DNA from: Cruorifilaria tuberocauda
Taxonomy: Eukaryota > Nematoda > Chromadorea > Rhabditida > Onchocercidae
Length of the DNA stretch: 64,000 nucleotides
Direction: 5' to 3'
Assembly: GCA_013365365.1 (NCBI GenBank)
Contig: JABVXU010000004.1
Span: 372,001 to 436,000 of the forward strand
The translations under genes were made by a program, and so were the position numbers. Below are positions 13,701 to 43,519 of this stretch, piece by piece. Position 1 is the first letter of the stretch, and the number at the start of each line of letters is the position of its first letter. A model generated the notes under the pieces. That model was not told the DNA's origin, made no database searches, and saw only the letters and a list, made by a program, of their open reading frames with translations.

Positions 13701-16384
13701 ATGCTCATTTGTTGGTTTTTATATGTATTCCTGAAAATAAAAATCAAATATACGTATTCTTGATTTTGTAATTATCATTTTGCTATATGTAGTTGGTCTT
13801 GCTGAACGGCTTTTCGATTTTGATTGCTTTGGCTCATTTCATTTCAGGTTTACGAATTGTTTTTTTAAGTCTATTTTAAGGTCAAGGAAGACTGCTTAGC
13901 TGGTGAAATGCTGTGGCAAAGTGTATCAGTTAGCTTAATGGATTGTCGTCTTAGACGGTCGTTGCTGGAGCGCGTGCTGAATGGTAGAAGACTTTGTCTG
14001 GAAGGATTCTTGCTTACATACTATCGACAATTCCCGCTACCGTCATTTGCATTGGCTCATTGTAATTCAATGGAAAATACTACCGGAAATTCTCAACACG
14101 ATGCGTTGACAGCAGGACGTGTCTTTTTTGACCAAGGAAGAGCCATTCTAAGGTTCTTTTTACTCATTAGCATGAAATTATTATAAATTAAACGCTAGTG
14201 TTTTATTCTGATTTCTGTATCAAAAGCAATGAGAGAACATGGGATTATGATTTAGTTAATATAATTGTGAAGACAAGAATTTATATTGTGTTCATTTTAA
14301 GTGCACTATTGGTAAGAATTTCCTATGATTAATATAGTAGCTGTAAAAATTAAGAAAGAAGAACATATGAAAAGGTTTTGTTCCGTAAATCACATATGGG
14401 AATTTAAAGTTTAATATATGATTCATATTAGAGAAATTTCGTAGTTTACCGCTTTAGCGTTGATGTGAATAGTGACGTGCACGTGACAAGTCGAACACCA
14501 GTTGGAAAACATTGCTGGTGTTTCACTAGTGAAAGTACAGTTAGGCGTCGAATGAATTGCATTAATGATTGGTTGCGGAAATTAGCTTTACGACCAAAAA
14601 AGGTGGAAGTGACCAACACTAGAGGAGCACTTGAAGATCCTTTCGATGTAAGTTTCTTTATTAGACAGTTGTTGCCTCATGTACTATATGCCTTATTTTA
14701 TAGTAATCACTGAATATTCTACTTCTAAAAAAATTCAGTCAAATTTCTTCCAGAGATTACCACAGTTGCCACGTACACTGCAAGCGGATCCAGTTGAATG
14801 TAACGAAATGTATTTCTTCATTCAGCAGAATAGACGCTTAACAACAAGTCTATCAACTCTGCGTCATTCAAAAATAGTTGAATGTCCATCGCAGGTATTA
14901 ACTGAAGAAAAATATATATCATGGCGGACTCTTGCTGCTGATTTACGGTTGTTTCCTAATGTACGCCAAATTCCACCTAGTTTCAATCGTGATATCCGAC
15001 ATCTCGACCATATTTATTCACGAGAGGTACATAAAGTGGCTGTTATCTATGTTGCTAAGGGACAGGAAGTAAGTTTGGTTCCGCAAAATTTTCATGTTAG
15101 TCACATTTTTTGTGTAGGTCATTTCTTGCATTTGAAACATATTTTGTCAACGAATTCAAATGGAATTTTGTTCTGCTTTGAATATGAACTTAGAATCTAG
15201 TGGAAATATTTAAATTAAAATTTATTCATTCAATTAAATTTAAACTAAATAATTCATGCGTGGTGTATTAAACATTTTGATGATCTTAAAAACTTTTTTC
15301 CTCGCAGAAGATATATATTATGTGTGCTTGTTGCGAAAATAGAGAATAGTTTTAAAGAACTTATCAGCAAATAATCTTGATTTAGATGTGAAATTGGAAA
15401 TTGCTGTTTTTTAGGATAAAGTCTCAGTACTTTCCAACAGCTGTAGTTCAGTTGCATTCAATGAATTCGTTTTACGCCTGGGTTGGCAAGTACAGATCGG
15501 TTACCAACATTACGGATATAGTGGTGGCTTACCTAGTGGTGTAACTGCTGTGTACTATGCATCCGCTGATACGGAAGTTATTTTCCATGTCAGTACCATG
15601 CTCGATGGTTCGTTTTTCATTGTTTTAAAACGTTTATAAGTTTTTCCTACAAATTATATCCAGCTCTCATTGCCGTAGAATGATATTACTGTGATATACA
15701 GTGCAGAGTAATGACTAAAGTCGAATAAATATTGTACATCATATTTATAAAAAGCTGTAAGCAGATCTGATAGCTCAAATCGTCGATAATCTAGAAAATG
15801 GGTTGATTAAAGTGAAGGATATGAAAATAGACCATTTAGTGATCTATTTTTTTAGACCTTTACTTGTATTTAGCATTCTTTGAATCTAAACGAAAAAATT
15901 TTTATGAAAAAATGCAGAGCAGAAAAAGGAATAACAATTATATTATTTATATGTAGAAAAAATTTTAGGTGATATTACCCAGAAGTTAAAGCATTTGGGT
16001 AATGATGAAGTGCACGTAGTGTGGAGTGAAAATGATCGTCCATATCGTCGTGACACTATTGCGACACGATTTTGTGATGTACTTATCGTCCTCTATCGAA
16101 TGTCACCGTACTTATTTCGGGTTCGGATCGAAACACAGCGACCACTCGAATTTGGACCCCTTTTTGATGGAGCTCATATCCATATTTGTATGCTGCCTCA
16201 TCTCGTCCGTGATACTGTTGTAAACGCATCCCGAGCATATCGGTTATCTCAGCAAGATTGCGCACGACCGTTGCAACTTCGCGAAAAAGTATTCGAAGAA
16301 ACAAGACATCAATTGCATGTTCCATCCCCTTCGCTTTCGATTTCCCAAACATTTTCTCTTTCAATGAATTCATATTCGCACTGA
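1749..16384 (+). CDS. RALGAPA1: Ral GTPase-activating protein, alpha (catalytic) subunit
   Basis: This protein stimulates GTP hydrolysis by Ral GTPases, normally in a heterodimer with RalGAP beta, and limits Ral signalling in exocytosis and mTORC1 control (family knowledge). Nineteen exons join in phase to about 1283 aa: 1749-1874, 2177-2345, 2441-2624, 2793-2940, 3065-3315, 3519-3684, 4129-4433, 4551-4633, 4765-4925, 5005-5151, 11640-11735, 12104-12268, 12985-13155, 13363-13656, 13881-14152, 14458-14647, 14754-15068, 15415-15607, 15969-16384. The N-terminus (MFVRKVKSADF, then a VKHLKLALD helix) matches RalGAP alpha. The C-terminal Rap/Ran-GAP domain (about 1055-1240) has FNEFVLRLGW, TEVIFHVSTML and HLGNDEVHVVW. 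The Asn of GND (about N1157) is the catalytic Asn thumb, so the enzyme should be active. It is shorter than the human protein (about 2000 aa), mostly in the middle, where a 6.5-kb intron sits and small exons may be missed. The exon 15 acceptor is AAG. Confidence 0.93.
2621..2686 (+). repeat. Three tandem 22-bp units carrying copies of a splice donor
   Basis: Units 2621-2642, 2643-2664 and 2665-2686 are each 22 bp and similar. The first overlaps the end of exon 3 of the RalGAP alpha gene. Each contains AGGTTCGT, so candidate GT donors occur at 2625, 2647 and 2670. Only the first keeps the reading frame; reading on meets TAG at 2644-2646. Confidence 0.75.
5152..11639 (+). other. 6.5-kb intron of the RalGAP alpha gene
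   Basis: This intron is several times longer than any other in the window. It is T-rich on the sense strand with no long open frame. I saw no transposon ends or coding remnants. A possible cassette exon begins after TTTCCAG near 10278 with a short open frame in one phase, but that phase does not match the flanking exons. Simple ATT-rich sequence lies near 8836-8870. Confidence 0.6.
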
Positions 16385-17513
16385 AGTGCTATCATATCCA
16401 GTTCCTGGTATTACGAAGAAATTATAGATATGAGAATTCTGAAGAAAGCGGAATTTTTTAAAAAATTTATTGCCATATCATTTTTGTTCAAATGTAATTA
16501 TTAGGTTCAACTTCTATCTCAACATTTTTGCACTTTTGTTTTCTGTGATAACTTTTAAATCGCCTTATTTTCGTCCTTAATTTTGCAATGTTCTTACTAA
16601 TATTGATTTGTGGTTGTATTTTTACATCAATAAGCTTTTGATCATTTCTGCTCGGCAACTTTTTATCCAGATGAAAATCCATTAAGACTTTTCTCTTTTC
16701 TTTTTTACTTTTCTCTTTTCTGTAAAAAAAAATTGGTACATCGTGATATGCCTTCATATTGCTTTTCAGATGAATTGCAATGTTTTAAACGTTTAAAAGT
16801 TTTTGTTGCTAAATACAAAAACATAGACACTGAGCAAATTTTCAGCTTGTACGTTAATGTCTCGTTATGGTAGTCCTGTACATTGCATGGTAATCCATAA
16901 CTATAAGTTATTTATGATTATTTGATACTGTAGCTATTTCAAGTCAGCTACTGCATATGTGTTTAGAAACTGTTTGGCGACATCCATGTTGGTGCTCATT
17001 GATACACCTCACTTATATGAAATAATTGTATAAATTTATTATGTTCTATTCAGATTGCAGTATCATTTCAAATATCATTTTTCTAAATTTTAATAAAATA
17101 TTACATATCATGGTTGATAGGAGCTCACTGAGTTGTGAATCGATGTTTACTTATAAAGTGCTTAGTGCCAACAAAATACAACAAAGAACAAGACAAATTT
17201 TGATTGTTTTTATTCATTTTTAGAATTCGAATCAATTTTTGATGATCTTTGTTTTATCATAAGAAGAAAACTAGCGTTATCTTGCTATTAATTTGGGATG
17301 GATGAATCGTTAGAGATCGACATTTGTTTTCTCTCATATTTTGAATAAAGTTTTTTAATAAATATTGATTCCGTTTGCGGAAGCCAATAGAACTTCGAAC
17401 TGCGTGTACTGGAAATGCAAAGAGCGTCTTATTTAGCTCTGTATGGCATGAACTGTATTAGAGGTTTTTTATGCATCGATTTATTTTCAAATTGTGAATT
17501 TTTCTTTCAGCAA
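16385..17513. other. Gap between RalGAP alpha and LENG1-like genes
   Basis: The gap holds the 3' UTR of the RalGAP alpha gene and the upstream region of the LENG1-like gene. AATAAA signals occur at 17092-17097 and near 17344. No coding exon could be supported. The acceptor TTTCTTTCAG ends at 17510, three bases before the next start codon, and is a good spliced-leader site. Confidence 0.5.
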
Positions 17514-18751
17514 ATGAATATATTACCGAAAAAGAAATGGCATGTGCGAACAAAGGAGAATATTGCGCGCGTGCATCGTGACCAGAAGAAGGCTAGAGAA
17601 GAAGAAAAAAGAGTGGCAGAGAGAGCTCAGCTGGCGGAGCAGCAATATAAAGTTGGTTATTTTTAGAAAAAAGCAAATTTGTGGAATGAAAATTTGGAAT
17701 TTAAAAACTTTTACATATTATACAATGTGTTACACAAAGTCAGTTAAGGAATATTCTCATTTTTAACGAATTCGGATAATGTTTAGTATTATTTTCGAAT
17801 ATGCTTTACTGCAGAGAGAACTCGTGAATTTTAAGGTGCGAATGAGTAATAAACGCTTTCATTCTTCCATTATTTCATTTTTACTCTTTAATTTTATCGA
17901 TAAACTGAATATTTCAGGTAAATCTATTGCGTGAAAATGCGGAACGAGTGGAGACGATGTTTAGAAGTGGGAAAAAAGAAGCTAACGACAATAACATTCA
18001 GTTTACCAGCTCTTCCAGTCATATCAATCTTTTCGCTGATCTAGAAGCAGAGTATCAGAAGAATTTAGGTGTAGGAAATCGAGACTATGAACTAGAGAAG
18101 AAAAAGGAACGGGAAGAATATGAAAAGAAAGTTGGCATCTTGCATTATCTTGGGCAAGGTTCCAGTGAATTGACGAAAGTTCGTTTTTTAGACTTCACAG
18201 GGAAATTTCAACGTCAATTTCCAATTTTTTTCCCTGTGTATTTTGAATCCTCTTTTTGATGCATTTATAATTTTCAGGAAAAGCCATGGTATGAAAAGGT
18301 TCCAAGAGAAAAGGAAAGTCAGTTCAGAAAATTAGTTCCAATAAAGAAAGAAAATGAATTCTCAAAATTGAAGAATCGATCATCTGTTAAAATGCTAAGC
18401 AAACGCGTCGGAAGCGTTAACGAAAAAGTAAAAAAAAGACAATATGAAAGGAAAAAGAAGGATAGGAAATCTTGTCATAAAAAGTATAGAAAGAAAACCA
18501 GACATCATAATTACAGTTCACTAGAAATATCATCAAATGAAGAAAAGTCATTAGAACTGGAAGAAATTTCAAAAAAGCAGAAGTTAGAAAAACTAAGGCA
18601 AGAACGTTTAGATCGAGAGGCAAAAGAGCGAAAGCGTTTTACCAGTTTGCTGACGTTCTCCGTAAGCAATAAAGAAGAAATGGTTCGAAGTATTTCGAAA
18701 TATAATTCACAGTTCAATCCAGCTTTGGCACGACAAAATCAGATCCATTGA
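17514..18751 (+). CDS. LENG1: LENG1-like protein with N-terminal CIR_N domain
   Basis: Three exons (17514-17651, 17918-18178, 18278-18751) give about 290 aa. The first residues, [20 protein letters not shown], are the conserved start of the LENG1 family and of the CIR_N domain seen in CBF1-interacting corepressor and related nuclear proteins. Further LENG1 signatures follow in order: GILHYLGQ near 124-131, a PWYEKVP motif near 136, and the C-terminal [11 protein letters not shown]. Most of the rest is a lysine/glutamate-rich coiled-coil-like helix with a basic block ([17 protein letters not shown]) that could be a nuclear localisation signal. The family is poorly characterised; a nuclear, splicing-associated role is inference. 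The ATG lies 3 nt after TTTCTTTCAG, so the mRNA is probably spliced-leader trans-spliced. A polyadenylation signal is at 19131-19136. Human LENG1 has a similar length. Confidence 0.92.
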
Positions 18752-19881
18752 ATTCCGACATTTGTGCAGTTTATTTGCTAGTGTAGTGATCTGATGAGTC
18801 GTATCTTTCTATCAACACTTCAATGTCTTGAAAACGTGAAACAAAACATCAAATCCGGCATGATCGAAATGCTAGAAAAGTGGTAGAGTGATACTTCACA
18901 AGACTAAAATATTGTATTATTAAAGTATAATGTTATATGACTATCTCAAATTTGTTTTTACTTTTAAGAATTTCATTTTTACGTAATTTCGTAAATTAAT
19001 GCAATTGATTTTATAAATTATGCCCGTAGTTTGATATACTTCCAATTTTCATGTATTCTCTTGCTAGTTCTGCGAAGTAATTTTGCTTTCTAATAATCAT
19101 CCAATTCTAACACACAGAAGCTAAATGTAAAATAAAATTTGCATATCTAAAGCAAGATTACAATTAAGATGAATCCATTCGTAGACTACTCTCTTCCTCG
19201 TCTAAACGGATTCCATCAGGAAATTAGGTACGACCCTAATTTCTAATTAAATACTGAAATTTTGACTGTCAAATAGGATTAATTGCAATGCAGCAGTATT
19301 CCGATCGGTGTAGTTCAATTTAATTAAATTTGAGAATATTCGATATGACGAGAAAATAATATCGAAAGATATCTTTTAATTTGAAGTGAGCTCATTCCAC
19401 ATGATGATTCTCTTCCTTGCTGCCTTTTGAAACCGACTAAATACCCTCTCCTTACTGTATTTCGTTTGCTTCTCATCATGTGAGCCTGTTATCAATAACA
19501 GTGGTGGGACGTACATCCGATCATTGAGTCCTAGTCAAAGTTACTATAACTAGGTGGGTTCGCTTGGAGCTTTCGGTAATTCGTTTCTCGATAAGGTTGA
19601 GATTATGTGTTGGCAGTGTTTTCATTTTCAGTGATTTATTTCATGTTTAGTGGATCTGTTGTTTCCAAATTCTCAGATTTGTCCCTTAATTAATCTCATA
19701 TATCAATTTTCATTTCTGAATAAGTATAAGACGAGTAAGAAAAGAAAATGAGTATAATAAAAAGTTAAAAAGTTGGATGAGGTAGAAATGATCTGATAGC
19801 AACAGAGTATCGCTTTGTTATTTCTTACCTGAAAGAATATTAAGCTGTAGAAACCCCTATTTCAATGCATATAATTTCAGG
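18752..19881. other. Gap between LENG1-like and TBCD genes
   Basis: The left part is the 3' UTR of the LENG1-like gene. The right part, near 19480-19620, is GC-richer and contains a 16-bp inverted repeat (19486-19501). A promoter for the next gene could lie here. No coding exon was found. The acceptor ATAATTTCAG ends at 19880, one base before the TBCD start codon. Confidence 0.45.
19131..19136 (+). terminator. Polyadenylation signal AATAAA, LENG1-like gene
   Basis: AATAAA lies 380 nt after the LENG1-like stop codon and before the next gene. It is the best canonical signal in the gap. The cleavage site itself cannot be read from sequence. Confidence 0.4.
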
Positions 19882-27080
<7,199 letters not shown>

Positions 27081-27703
27081 GATTTAGATTTATCTGCTGA
27101 TCGTAATAACCATCCGTGTTTGAACTTCTTTACTTCTCGAAACATTGTTTGTTCAATTTTAATGTTTTTTATGAATGATATCATCAGAAAATGTTTTAAA
27201 GAAAAAGATTAAATTTAATAATAGGTTTTCCAATCGTAGTTTTCTCGTTACTATGGGCAAGTTTAACGCTAATTTTTTATCAGGGTGTATTAACTCAAGA
27301 ATGTCAAATCTTCGTTAATTTATTGTTACCTAAAAGTTCGTGCATTATTTTCGATCTCTTCATGTGTGGCATAGTGTACTACTATGCTTCAAATTATTAT
27401 TAACTGTGATATTAAATAAATGATATATTACGACTTTCTCTCATAACCTGCAGGTTTCATTACAATTACTTTCATTTATGACTTCGTGTGTCTGAATGTT
27501 ACGTAGAAGGAACTTTTCACATTAGGAAAAAGGAGCACTGGCGGTGAATTTTCGAGATATTCTACGTGAATAAAAGTTGTGGGATAGCTTTTCGGCAATT
27601 CAAGAGATCGGTTTTTTTTCTTTTTGAGGCTTAATGTGTGGCCAGATATTTGAATTAATGAAAAGGATTTGTGCTGAAATATATGTGTTTTTTTTGCAGC
27701 GAA
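27081..27703. other. Short gap between TBCD and CTNNBL1
   Basis: This gap is 623 nt. It contains the TBCD 3' UTR with AATAAA at 27415-27420 and a T-rich acceptor ending at 27699, four bases before the CTNNBL1 start codon. The close same-strand spacing allows joint transcription, but nothing in the sequence proves it. I see no coding exon. Confidence 0.5.
27415..27420 (+). terminator. Polyadenylation signal AATAAA, TBCD
   Basis: AATAAA lies 335 nt after the TBCD stop codon and about 280 nt before the next start codon. Confidence 0.45.
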
Positions 27704-30700
27704 ATGTCTTCCATCGATGTAACAGAGATTTTACGAGCATCAGTCGAGGTGATGGGAATTTTTTGTGTATAATTTTTAAGGTTTTTCATTTTTTCATCCA
27801 ATTATTTGTTCTGAGTGATGGGTTGGGAATCAGCAATGCTCCTTTAAGATTCAGCCGAAACGAGCTCGTGTTGATATTGGGAATATATCTACAGCTACTA
27901 TTACACCAGAAGATATTCTAGCTGCATTGGAGAGAGACGAATCACAAGGAATAGTTGTTGATGAAGCAGCTGTTAAACGAATCGTTATGCAGGTTGAATT
28001 TCGATTGCACTTGTGCTCTTCAAAATGTTATTTCCTTAATTTTGATCGTACTTGCTATTTGATCTTCTATATTTTCTAGCCTTTTAGCTGGAAAAACGGT
28101 GTTTGAAAAATCGAGAGATGCGCATCAAATACGGCGATGAACCAGCGAAATTCATGGAAAGCGAAGTTGAATTACATGAAGCAGTACAGGTTGATATAGC
28201 AGCACATTTTTACAGCTTTTCTTTCTTTTATTGTATGGGTTATGTGCCGCTGTTTAAGGAAATGCATGCATTGGCAACACAACCCGATTTATATGAATTA
28301 CTTATTGATCATGGTGCAACGGCTACTCTTTTGCAGTTATTAGCTCACGAAAACTCTGACATCGTTGCCGCTGTTATCAATCTTTTACAGGTTTTTTTAA
28401 ATTATCGTGAGAAATGCATAGGGATTTTTAGTTAACAGTGTAAATTAGACTGCGATCATTAAATTTCCGAAATTCAAACGCTTTTATGGTAGAAAATTCT
28501 CGCACTTAATGTTTTTTTATCTATTGCGAATCACATATAGCAACTATTTTGAAGACATTAAATAGTAATAAAAGTTTTTAAATACTTTCAGAAGTTTTTT
28601 GTTGTTTGAAGGAACTAACAGATGTTGATACGTTAAATGAAGGCGAAGGTGGCGCTGCAAAACTAATTGATGTGTTGGTTGCCGATCAGTTGATTGAAAC
28701 ATTAGTACAGCAAAGCGTTGAACGCTTGGATGAAACTATAAAAGACGAAGCCGATGCAATCCATAATGCATTATCGGTCGTAGAAAATGTAGATTTTTCA
28801 AATATTGCATTTCTTAATCAAGATTTTATTTGTTCTTCGGAAAATGATCGAGGGATAATGCAACCTAGTATAGTGGAAGATTTTAATAATTGACATATAT
28901 TTAGTGCTTATATATTTTCAAAATCGTGAGTGCAGCAAATAGCTATAATTTCAATTGTCCAAATTACTTAGAACTAATCAACTTTACTGCTCTAGAATTA
29001 TAATTCTTTTGCTTTTGCAGGTTCTCGATTTCCGTCCATCATTCGCTGACATTTGTGTCGAACAAGGTTTGTTTGCTTGGCTTCTTCGTCGTGGGACTCA
29101 ACGAGGATCTTTGGATGCAAATAAAATGTTTGCCAGTGAATTGCTTTCTTTGCTTCTGCAATCAACCGAATTAGCCAGAAAGCGATTAACGGAAAAAGTT
29201 GATGGCTTCGATTTGCTACTTCGTGTATGTTTTTATTATATTGCCATTTCGAAAATATTTCAAATTCAAAAAAACTACTATAAGATATATCTCATCAGTC
29301 GGGTTTTTGATGCTGTTCGACATATAAGGAATTTTAAACTCTTTAATGCAGTTCAGTATACTTCAGGCGTTGGCCACTTACAAACGTCATGATCCAGGGA
29401 GTGCAGATGAACGAGAACATATGGAGAATTTGTTCAATGCTGTTTGCGCTGCACTTATGTATGCTCCAAACAGACAGAAATTTCTGGACGGTGAAGGCCT
29501 TCAATTAATGAATCTTATGCTGAGGTAATTGATTTACGATGTGTGAAGATAGTTGTGTTTCTTAATATTTCTTTCATTAAATTCTTTGTGAAAACTGTTT
29601 TATTTTCACATGCTTACTTTTTACTTTAATCTTTGCAAGGCTCCAATATTTTGTAGGGAACGTAAACAGTCACGTGAAAGTGCACTAAAGGTTTTAGATT
29701 ATGCTACAAATGGCACCGAAGGGAAATCCAATTGTGCCAAGTTCATCGATATTCTTGGTAAGTTTTTGAGACTTGTTAATTATGGTAATTAATACACGCT
29801 CGTTACGAGAAATGTTTGTTTCAGATATTTGCTTCTTCCTAATTATGTGCTTTGCTTCAAAACTTGTATAATATATTTTCAGGTTTGCGAACAATTTTTC
29901 CACTGTTTATGAGGACCCCATCAAAACAAAAAAGGAAAGATTCAACACCAGATGAACATGAAGAGCATGTTTGTTCGGTAAAATATCTCTTTTCATGATT
30001 TTAATGGTAAATTAATGGTTGTTATTAATTTTATGACTGTGTGTAGATTTAATCTATCTGTTGACGCGAAAAAAAAATGAGAAATTTTTGCAGGTTTTGG
30101 CATCTTTATTGCGATCTTGTAATGAGGAAGGACGCAACCGCATTTTTTTGAAATTTAACGAACATGAATATGAAAAAGTTGATCGTGCAGTTGAGCTTGT
30201 TTTAAAATATCAGTAAGTTTTAGTTTTGATATCAGTTTTTATTATTCAAGAAAGAATGACTTTCTTTCGTTATGAGTCATTGTGTTTTTTGGATAGAAAG
30301 GATAAAATAAAAAAAAAAGCACTCTTACGCATTTATAAATTTAAATGTGAAAATATAGAAATGTAAATATAAAAAATGTAAATGTAAGAACGTAAATAAT
30401 TCTATTCGAATTCAATGAAAGACAGAAAAATCACTGTACATATCTAATTCTGATTTCCATTCCATTTAGCTTCCTATACATTATAAATAAACATATACTA
30501 TCTAAAAGGATTTTTCAAAGACTGTTTCTTAACATTTATATCAAGTAACTAAAATAGGGAACGCGTAGATCGATTCGATGTTCGTCAAGCTAATTTGACG
30601 CAGAATAGTAAATTATCAGATGATGAAATTGAACAGTTGTATCTGGATAAGTTGGATGCCGGTTTATATACATTGCAACGAATCATTCTAATTCTTGCTG

Positions 30701-31271
30701 ATGTATGTTCAAATGCAATGTCTGGTTGTCGTAATCGAGCGATAAAGCTGTTTCAAATGCGAACTGGAAATGGAAAGCTTAGCAAACACCTTATTCCGGT
30801 CTGTTTACTGATGTTTTTAAGCATTATTATTATTTTAGTTGCGCTTATTTTATGTTCTTTCCTGATTATATTCAGAAATTGTTTTAATTAAAATCATTTC
30901 GTTTGTTTCCTTTCTTGTTTCTTCTCCTGAATCTATTTCTGCCTTTTTTTAAAATTTATTTCCTTCGGAATAATAATTCATGTTTTTGAAATTACTATCC
31001 TAATTTTTGCATCGAATTTCAAACTGCTGATTTAAAAAGCACCATTTATTTATTATTCAACAAATTCAGTATTTCTTCAATTTAAGTTACAAATCGTATT
31101 TCGGTCAATGAACCGCTACTATCGTTGTATTCATTTAGGAATAAATTCGCATATAATTCTTGTTTTCAGGTCCTTGAAGAGTACGAAATTAATTTAGGTG
31201 CAGAGGCAGACGAAGAAAGAAAGCGTATACGCCAGCTTATTGCACAATTAAATAACATTGATAAAAACTAA
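27704..31271 (+). CDS. CTNNBL1: Beta-catenin-like protein 1
   Basis: CTNNBL1 is a nuclear armadillo-repeat protein that binds CDC5L in the PRP19 spliceosomal complex and recognises nuclear localisation signals (family knowledge). Twelve exons join in phase to about 537 aa (human 563): 27704-27748, 27855-27992, 28088-28189, 28259-28390, 28612-28788, 29021-29224, 29367-29524, 29657-29757, 29883-29977, 30094-30212, 30558-30798, 31170-31271. Landmarks are a basic PKRARVD near 16-22, KFMESE, ELTDVDTL, DEADAIHNALSVVEN, EGLQLMNLMLRE, ALKVLDYATNG, LRTIFPLFM, DEHEEHVCSVLASLLR and LDAGLYTLQRI. The protein is shorter at the N-terminus, lacking most of the acidic stretch of the vertebrate protein. Exon 2 has two in-frame acceptors 6 nt apart (ending at 27848 and 27854). 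Two introns end in AAG, and one of them (28190-28258) is 69 nt with no stop in frame. Confidence 0.95.
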
Positions 31272-31824
31272 ATCTTCCACCTTGCACTTATGTTTCCTGT
31301 AGAAATGAATCGCTTTTTTTTTCCTTGATATTTTGTTTTTGTTTTATTCATGAGTGAAATTATACATCCTCCTTGATGTGAATTATCATAAAATTTTGAT
31401 CCTATTTTTAATATAACTGACCGTTTTTTTGAAACAAATGAAATTAAAAGTTAAGTTGATAGTTATTAACTTGGCGAAGAATTTTAAACATCCACACCAC
31501 TCATTAGCTATGATGAAAAAGCAGAGAGATGCAGTAAGACCGATGATAAGCGGAAAATAAAGTGGAAGTTGGGACCATAACTTAATGAAATAAAGCGAAG
31601 CTAAGGGAAATAAATGATAGCAGGATCTGAGATTCGGTAATTCTGCGGCTCTTTTCTTTTTTTTCCTTTTCAGTATTCATCAATTAATAAATGTTCTATG
31701 CTAATAATTCGAGAGCGTATGGCCACGTGCGAAGATGAAGAGGATCAGCAGTCAAGATTTACTGTTTTGGCATTCTATTTTAAAGCAATCACGTGTAATT
31801 CGATATATTTGTTTTCCTTTTAAA

Positions 31825-31830
31825 TTTATT
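31825..31830 (-). terminator. Polyadenylation signal, myosin VI (minus strand)
   Basis: TTTATT on the + strand is AATAAA on the - strand. It lies 231 nt beyond the myosin VI stop codon. Confidence 0.4.
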
Positions 31831-31917
31831 ATCTTTTTATATAAATTGTACTTTTCTTCTCTTCTGTATCAATTAATAAAACTTTAGCTTCGAATAACAT
31901 CCTAATTTTCATTTCTA

Positions 31918-31965
31918 ATTACCGGGACACGTTGCAGGAAATTTCCTGCAGCTTGTCCTGGTAAT
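31918..31965. repeat. Loop-free 24 + 24 bp inverted repeat
   Basis: The left arm 31918-31941 and right arm 31942-31965 are reverse complements at 21 of 24 positions. The central 18 bp (GCAGGAAATTTCCTGC core plus flanks) pair perfectly. There is no spacer. At least two of the three mismatches could form G-U pairs in RNA of one strand. The flanks do not continue the symmetry. It sits in the shared 3' region of two convergent genes. Confidence 0.8.
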
Positions 31966-32060
31966 TTCCCCAACTTATAATTTTTTTTAACAAACCAAAC
32001 TCATAAATTCTTGAATTCGTCAATTGCCTAATGTATATAGTAACCACAAATGTAATGTAT

Positions 32061-42653
<10,593 letters not shown>

Positions 42654-43486
42654 CTCTTAAATATAAAATAGAAAAACTTAACGTTTTAAAATTACAACAA
42701 TGTCATCCGACGGTGTAACATTATTTTAACAAAAGTTGAGGGAAACAAAACTTATCATTTTGAGAAAAGACGATGGCTATTAAGTAAAGTATATTTATTT
42801 GTAAAATATCCTGCAACATATCATAAAATATGGCGCTAATCAAAACTATAATCGGGAAGAAAACACAATGATCGAAGCTAACGAATGAGCTTAAATTTTT
42901 TATTCTCCAGAAAATATAAAATATTATAAGTTACTTATAATATCAAAAATTCCAAAGTTATCATCTTATTATGAAAGAAACTGTTCCTTCAATCTTCATT
43001 CAAATCAACAACCTACTGATTTACTTCAAAGAAAGTTCAAGTTAACGGTTTCAAGTTTAGGTTATTTCATAACACCTATTTACAGAATTGCAATTGCATT
43101 AATAATTCAAAATTGCAAATTTGAGATACGAACCAGTTAGTAATATAATGAGTAATGCTGAGAATCCCCCATGCTAGAATCAAATGTAATGTGGAAACAG
43201 GTTCACAAATAGTGTAGGAGCTTTGGGATTTCATGCAGTATTATTGCTCTCCAATGGTAATTATTAATTTTGCATCTATCGCATATATACATATATATAA
43301 TTTCATTTCCCCCGAATAATTAATTTTAAAGACAAAATAATTACTGTGGAATAAAAGTGAACTAAATTTTACTAAATTGTATTTTATAAATTTTCAGCAA
43401 TACAGAAGCTAAGCTAGCATGACTCAGGTTTGTTGGGCGGCACCTCAACATAATACATCTTTTTAGGAAGTGAGAGGACAACTCCC

Positions 43487-43519
43487 TTTCTTTCTCTCCC
43501 TCCCTCTCTCTCTTTTTCC
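43487..43519. repeat. Pyrimidine-rich (CT)n tract
   Basis: The + strand is almost only C and T here (tttctttctctccctccctctctctct...). It lies about 840 bp upstream of the myosin VI start codon. Confidence 0.7.

Larger units (their letters stand above)
31272..32060. other. Convergent gap between CTNNBL1 and myosin VI
   Basis: The two genes point at each other across 789 nt, so this is 3' UTR for both. AATAAA for the + strand occurs at 31875-31880. On the - strand the same signal reads as TTTATT at 31825-31830. A near-perfect 48-bp palindrome occupies 31918-31965. No coding exon was seen. Confidence 0.55.

Noticed and set aside
18417..18717. Two long minus-strand frames over LENG1 exon 3
   Set aside because: They are reverse-strand shadows of the Lys/Glu-rich coding sequence and read as Phe/Leu/Ser-rich.
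31918..31965. Palindrome considered as a microRNA precursor
   Set aside because: The arms meet with no loop and span only 48 bp, too short and tight for a standard precursor hairpin.
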